Assembly: GCA_009919985.1 (NCBI GenBank)
Contig: RGAX01000109.1
Span: forward strand, 1-8,969
Reading direction: 5' to 3'
DNA length: 8,969 nucleotides
Source: Opitutaceae bacterium
GTDB lineage: Bacteria; Verrucomicrobiota; Verrucomicrobiia; Opitutales; Opitutaceae
Both the position numbers and the translations under genes were made by a program. Positions 6,758 to 8,969 of this stretch are shown piece after piece (the stretch's first letter is position 1; every line of letters begins with the position of its first letter). Under the pieces are notes generated by a model that saw nothing but the letters and a program-made list of their open reading frames with translations, ran no database searches and was not told the origin of the DNA.

Positions 6758-6821
6758 TTTTAATAATTATTTTAAAACTACGCGGGTTTTAAAATCTACG
6801 CGGTATGGAGCCCTACGCCAC

Positions 6822-6855
6822 CACACCCATTTCTAGGAGAAACTATTTGGGTGTG
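6822..6855 (-). other. inverted repeat across the PIN gene stop
   Basis: CACACCCA (6822-6829) pairs perfectly with TGGGTGTG (6848-6855), and a small TTTCT/AGAAA stem sits in the loop. It spans the stop codon of the toxin gene. There is no T-run on the minus strand, so it is at best a weak terminator or an mRNA end structure. Confidence 0.3.
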
Positions 6856-7226
6856 CGCACCTTCACGCCGTAAACAACTGTGCCAAGGATGTGCGCAAAA
6901 TCCGTCGTGTCGGACGTGACGAGATAGTCGGCGTCGCAGCCAACCGCAGACAAGATGACTGGCTTGTCCTTCGTGGCCTCGAAGACAATTGGACGGTCGA
7001 GTACGTAGACTGAACCGACCGCTTCCAATCGTGCGCGAACGATTCGCACCCAATCAACCGCACCCGCAGGGTGCTTGCGCACGTTCTTTTCGACCTCACT
7101 GATGCAGTAGTCTGCCGTGATCAGTCTCCATTCGACCTTCGGCGCACACTCGACAAGCAGTCGCGAAAGGCCTCGGTTCGACCAGCAAGCCGCGAGAATT
7201 GTCGAGGTGTCGAGGAAGACAGTCAC
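6843..7226 (-). CDS. PIN-domain ribonuclease, toxin of a VapBC-like pair
   Basis: 127 residues, the usual size of a single-domain PIN toxin. The acidic residues expected at the metal site are visible: D6 in FLDTSTIL, E44 in ISEVEKN, D98/D100 in GCDADYLVTSD, and D106 or D109 in SDTTDF. KDKPVILSAV before the third acid is also typical. PIN toxins cleave RNA, often tRNA or rRNA, using Mg or Mn. The start codon overlaps the stop of the upstream AbrB-type gene by four bases (ATGA, 7223-7226), so toxin translation is coupled to antitoxin. The target RNA cannot be told from sequence. Intact. Confidence 0.8.
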   Translation of the reverse strand: MTVFLDTSTILAACWSNRGLSRLLVECAPKVEWRLITADYCISEVEKNVRKHPAGAVDWVRIVRARLEAVGSVYVLDRPIVFEATKDKPVILSAVGCDADYLVTSDTTDFAHILGTVVYGVKVRTPK

Positions 7227-7462
7227 CGCTTGAGCACCTTGACGCTTGCCGCATCGGCCTCGTCATCCTTGACCCACTTCTTGATTGTGCTAGCCGGAAT
7301 ATCTCGTACCGGCACGGTCACAGCCGGGTGCAAAAAGATCCCGTCAGGCCGCTCCTCCACTAAGAGAACTGAGTAGTCCTTCTGGTCGAGTTTCAACCGG
7401 CGGCGCAGGCCGATGGGGAGAGTGATCGTTCCACGGGGAGAGATTTGTATCGTGGTAGGCAT
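7223..7462 (-). CDS. AbrB/MazE-fold antitoxin
   Basis: 79 residues. The N-terminal swapped-hairpin DNA-binding motif is IQISPRGTITLPIGLRRRLK (5-24), the hallmark of AbrB/SpoVT/MazE proteins. The charged C-terminal tail (KKWVKDDEADAASVKVLKR) would wrap the toxin. It is first in the operon and overlaps the PIN gene by four bases. Antitoxins of this class repress their own promoter, and a 19-base near-palindrome sits one base upstream of the ATG. No clear Shine-Dalgarno precedes the start. Confidence 0.82.
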   Translation of the reverse strand: MPTTIQISPRGTITLPIGLRRRLKLDQKDYSVLLVEERPDGIFLHPAVTVPVRDIPASTIKKWVKDDEADAASVKVLKR

Positions 7463-7463
7463 G

Positions 7464-7482
7464 CAGAAAAGCTGCTTTACTG
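7464..7482 (-). promoter_or_regulatory. near-perfect palindrome, candidate operator of the toxin-antitoxin operon
   Basis: On the minus strand CAGTAAAGC-A-GCTTTTCTG has arms matching at 8 of 9 positions. It ends one base before the antitoxin ATG. A TTGACT box (minus strand, 7497-7492) lies just upstream and could be a -35, but no good -10 follows. The position fits autorepression by the AbrB-fold protein; this is inferred. Confidence 0.45.
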
Positions 7483-7913
7483 AAAAACGGAAGTCAACGC
7501 TGGGGCGGCATGTATCTCAAACCGATGGGCGTGTTCAGAATATCTTCGATTTAGAAACGCGAATAAGTCGTGCTCATCTCGGCTCCAGCTCGCCGGTTCA
7601 CACTAGATTTCCCTGACTGGCCGCTTCAAATTCAGAGCTTTTTAAATTCGCTGAAGCTTGGTTATGAATCGTAAATTATTGTAGATTAAAAATCTCAAGA
7701 AACGCAACCGCGGCTAAAACCTCGGCGTCGTTTGCCGCATCGACGCTGTCGCGTTCTAGAGCCGAAACAAAGGGAACGCTTCAACCAATCGCGGCGGGGT
7801 CTGAGAGGATCTGAACAATACGTGGGTCCATCCATGGACGTGACCGCCGAGGAATGGAGACCGCAGCGCCGCTGACACCCAGACAACCTCTTTTTGCGCG
7901 GAATCCCCTCCGA
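7483..7913. other. 430-base stretch without an intact gene
   Basis: The part next to the toxin-antitoxin pair (7483-7680) is mixed to AT-rich and shows no ORF of note beyond the TTGACT box. The part next to the Fic gene (7690-7913) is GC-richer and codon-like on the minus strand, and includes the broken small ORF described separately. No tRNA, IS end, or the missing part of pstA was recognised here. Confidence 0.4.
7676..7831 (-). pseudogene. small ORF of 51 codons interrupted by an in-frame TGA
   Basis: From ATG 7831-7829 the minus strand reads MDPRIVQILSDPAAIG, a TGA (7783-7781), then continues in the same frame with SVPFVSALERDSVDAANDAE and VLAAVAFLEIFNLQ to TAA 7678-7676. Both halves look protein-like (acidic, amphipathic helix pattern). 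I do not recognise the family. Nearby genes use TGA as stop, so recoding is unlikely and a nonsense mutation is the simpler reading. It could equally be non-coding; there is no clear ribosome site. Confidence 0.3.
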
Positions 7914-8510
7914 CTAGCTCACCGCAAACGCGAGGAGGGGCGCGTAGTCGAGTTGGTCGGCTGCGCGAATCGCCTCTAAATACCGTATCCTGGCTTCGCC
8001 CCTAGCAGTAAGGTCCAAACGGGAGCCCCAGTTCAGGGCCTCGTGTCCGCGAGAGACCAAAATGACATCGGCCATTAGGCGAGCGTGGCGGCCGTTTCCA
8101 TTGGGCCAAGGATGCACTCGAACGAGTCGATGATGAAGACGAACGACGATTTCCGTTTCAGGATAGGTGGCGTTGCTCAACCAATACTGAGCGTCATCGA
8201 ATGCAACTCGGACACCTTCGAGTAAACGATGAGTCTCCCATCCAATATTTTTCTCAGTGGTCCGAAAGTGCCCCGCCCATCGCCACACTCCATTGAACAT
8301 GCGCCTGTGCAGCTCTCGAGAAAACGCATCAGTGAGCAGGTCGGTTCGTTTTAGATTGCCCGCTTTCATTGCCCAAACACGGGCAGAGTTGATGTTCACC
8401 CTCTCCGCCTGATTCAACTCGGCCCTAGTGGAAAGGGGGAGAATGAGTTGAATCATTTCTTCGGGGGAAATTTCCGTATTTCCATCCCCTGCCTGTAAAA
8501 GAGCGCTCAC
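7914..8510 (-). CDS. mobile mystery protein B, Fic-fold protein
   Basis: 198 residues, matching the family size and layout. ELHRRMFNGVWRWAGHFRTT (66-85) and EKNIG are followed by the Fic active-site loop HPWPNGNGRHAR (133-144) and the ending DYAPLLAFAVS. Canonical Fic AMP-transferases have H-P-F-x-D/E-G-N-G-R; here the metal-binding acid is Asn (N137), so chemistry may differ from AMPylation or be lost. An N-terminal STRAE (27-31) resembles, but does not fit exactly, the S/T-x-x-x-E-G inhibitory helix of class II Fic proteins. The start is GTG at 8510, overlapping the partner's TGA (GTGA). The two genes are nearly always found as this A-B pair in mobile DNA. Substrate unknown. Confidence 0.85.
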   Translation of the reverse strand: MSALLQAGDGNTEISPEEMIQLILPLSTRAELNQAERVNINSARVWAMKAGNLKRTDLLTDAFSRELHRRMFNGVWRWAGHFRTTEKNIGWETHRLLEGVRVAFDDAQYWLSNATYPETEIVVRLHHRLVRVHPWPNGNGRHARLMADVILVSRGHEALNWGSRLDLTARGEARIRYLEAIRAADQLDYAPLLAFAVS

Positions 8511-8969
8511 GAATGAGCTGGTGGCGGGGTTACGCGAACGAGATCCCCGACGCCTTGCCCCTCGAGGGCCATCGAATGTTCCGTTGCGCGCAGGTGCTTG
8601 TGCTCCGAGTCGTGGAGACGCGCCAACTCGGCGAAGCTGCTCGCGACTTCAACCTTCGGAATGAGAAAGTAAACCAGTTCGCAATCCATTCCTTCCGCCG
8701 CGCGTTGCAGCGCGCCCAAACTGATCGTGCCTCGGTTTTCACCCTCCTCCATTTGCCCAAAACCTTGACGGGTCACACCGAGCTTTTTTGCCACACGCCC
8801 CTGGCTAAGGCCGATCGACACGCGGGCCGCTCGCAGCCATCCGCGGACCGGACGAGTCGCAAGCGCACGCGCTGCCTTGAGCGTGATGCTGATGATGACT
8901 TTCCACTTAGGAGCACCCAGGGCATATGCCGCCTCGCGCAAACCCGAGGGAACGAGTTGGAGCATGTTC
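8507..8969 (-). CDS. mobile mystery protein A, XRE-type HTH protein, fused in frame behind a PstA segment (5' end outside window)
   Basis: Counting from ATG 8965, residues about 37-145 are the HTH partner of the Fic-fold protein. GWLRAARVSIGLSQGRVAKK and LGVTRQGFGQMEE form the helix-turn-helix, then GTISLGALQRAAEGMDCELV and YFLIPK, and HSMALEGQG near the end. The family's normal first 20 or so residues are missing. In their place residues 1-32 read as the cytoplasmic EAA loop of the phosphate permease PstA, and the codon before ATG 8965 (AAC) continues that match, so the frame probably began in pstA beyond the window. It overlaps the Fic gene by four bases. It likely binds DNA and may regulate or counter the Fic protein. 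Whether a stable product exists depends on the fusion. Confidence 0.75.
   Translation of the reverse strand, partial: NMLQLVPSGLREAAYALGAPKWKVIISITLKAARALATRPVRGWLRAARVSIGLSQGRVAKKLGVTRQGFGQMEEGENRGTISLGALQRAAEGMDCELVYFLIPKVEVASSFAELARLHDSEHKHLRATEHSMALEGQGVGDLVRVTPPPAHS
8870..8969 (-). pseudogene. pstA: pstA internal fragment (phosphate ABC transporter permease)
   Basis: The minus-strand frame reads N-M-L-Q-L-V-P then SGLREAAYALGAPKWKV and ISITLKAA, nearly the text of the PstA cytoplasmic loop that contacts the ATPase PstB (LREAAYALG-x-PKWK-x-I-x-x-ITLKA). The expected continuation, with the GETAPLLFTA segment and last transmembrane helices, is replaced by the HTH gene from about 8869. The permease is therefore cut at its coupling loop and cannot work. 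The upstream part lies outside the window. Confidence 0.75.

Noticed and set aside
6778..6803. Direct repeat CTACGCGG (6778-6785 and 6796-6803)
   Set aside because: Two short copies only, with no relation to the IS ends or to a gene; probably chance.
7781..7783. TGA read as selenocysteine or tryptophan in the small ORF
   Set aside because: Neighbouring genes end in TGA, and no SECIS-like hairpin was seen right after the codon; a nonsense mutation is simpler.
7463..7913. Missing 3' part of pstA in the gap below the Fic gene
   Set aside because: No GETAPLLF-like segment or transmembrane pattern was recognised on reading this stretch.
1..8969. CRISPR array, rRNA, or replication origin
   Set aside because: No regularly spaced repeats, rRNA-like sequence, or DnaA-box/iteron cluster was seen.

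Overview
The window reads as a GC-rich Gram-negative genome. Several protein families look like those of Verrucomicrobiota, perhaps Opitutales: a BtuB-like outer-membrane receptor, a secreted DUF985 cupin, and a DgcA/DgcN pair. That taxonomic placement comes from memory of family flavours, not a search, and is only moderately secure.

Left part (1-5215, all on +). The window opens with the C-terminal part of an FMN-binding-domain protein. An ATGA overlap leads into a gene that starts like the flavin transferase ApbE but becomes a TonB-dependent receptor after about 14 codons. The receptor lacks its signal peptide, TonB box and first part of the plug. Next is a double-cupin gene with a central deletion and a frame change. 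Two intact, overlapping genes follow: an enolase-superfamily dipeptide epimerase / N-acetyl-D-glutamate racemase (DgcA type) and a DUF1611 P-loop protein (DgcN type). Together they suggest a short D-glutamate or dipeptide route toward N-acetyl-L-glutamate.

Boundary (5119-5264). After dgcN come a hairpin, a perfect 10-bp stem terminator pointing along the minus strand, and the 3' half of a CAU-anticodon tRNA on the minus strand. The tRNA sequence stops at the anticodon loop and its 5' half is absent, as expected of an integrase attachment site. In that geometry the low-coordinate side is old chromosome and the high-coordinate side is foreign.

Right part (5265-8969, all genes on -). This is accessory DNA. 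It holds a complete IS4-family element with 15-bp imperfect inverted ends, an AbrB/PIN toxin-antitoxin pair with a palindrome at its start, a 450-base stretch with the remains of a small ORF, and the 'mobile mystery' pair (Fic-fold protein B and HTH protein A). The HTH gene is fused in frame to an internal piece of the phosphate permease gene pstA, which runs off the window.

The theme of the window is broken joints: apbE/receptor, the cupin deletion, half a tRNA, and pstA/HTH. Either this locus has suffered repeated deletion and insertion, or some joints are assembly errors. Both readings should be kept open.
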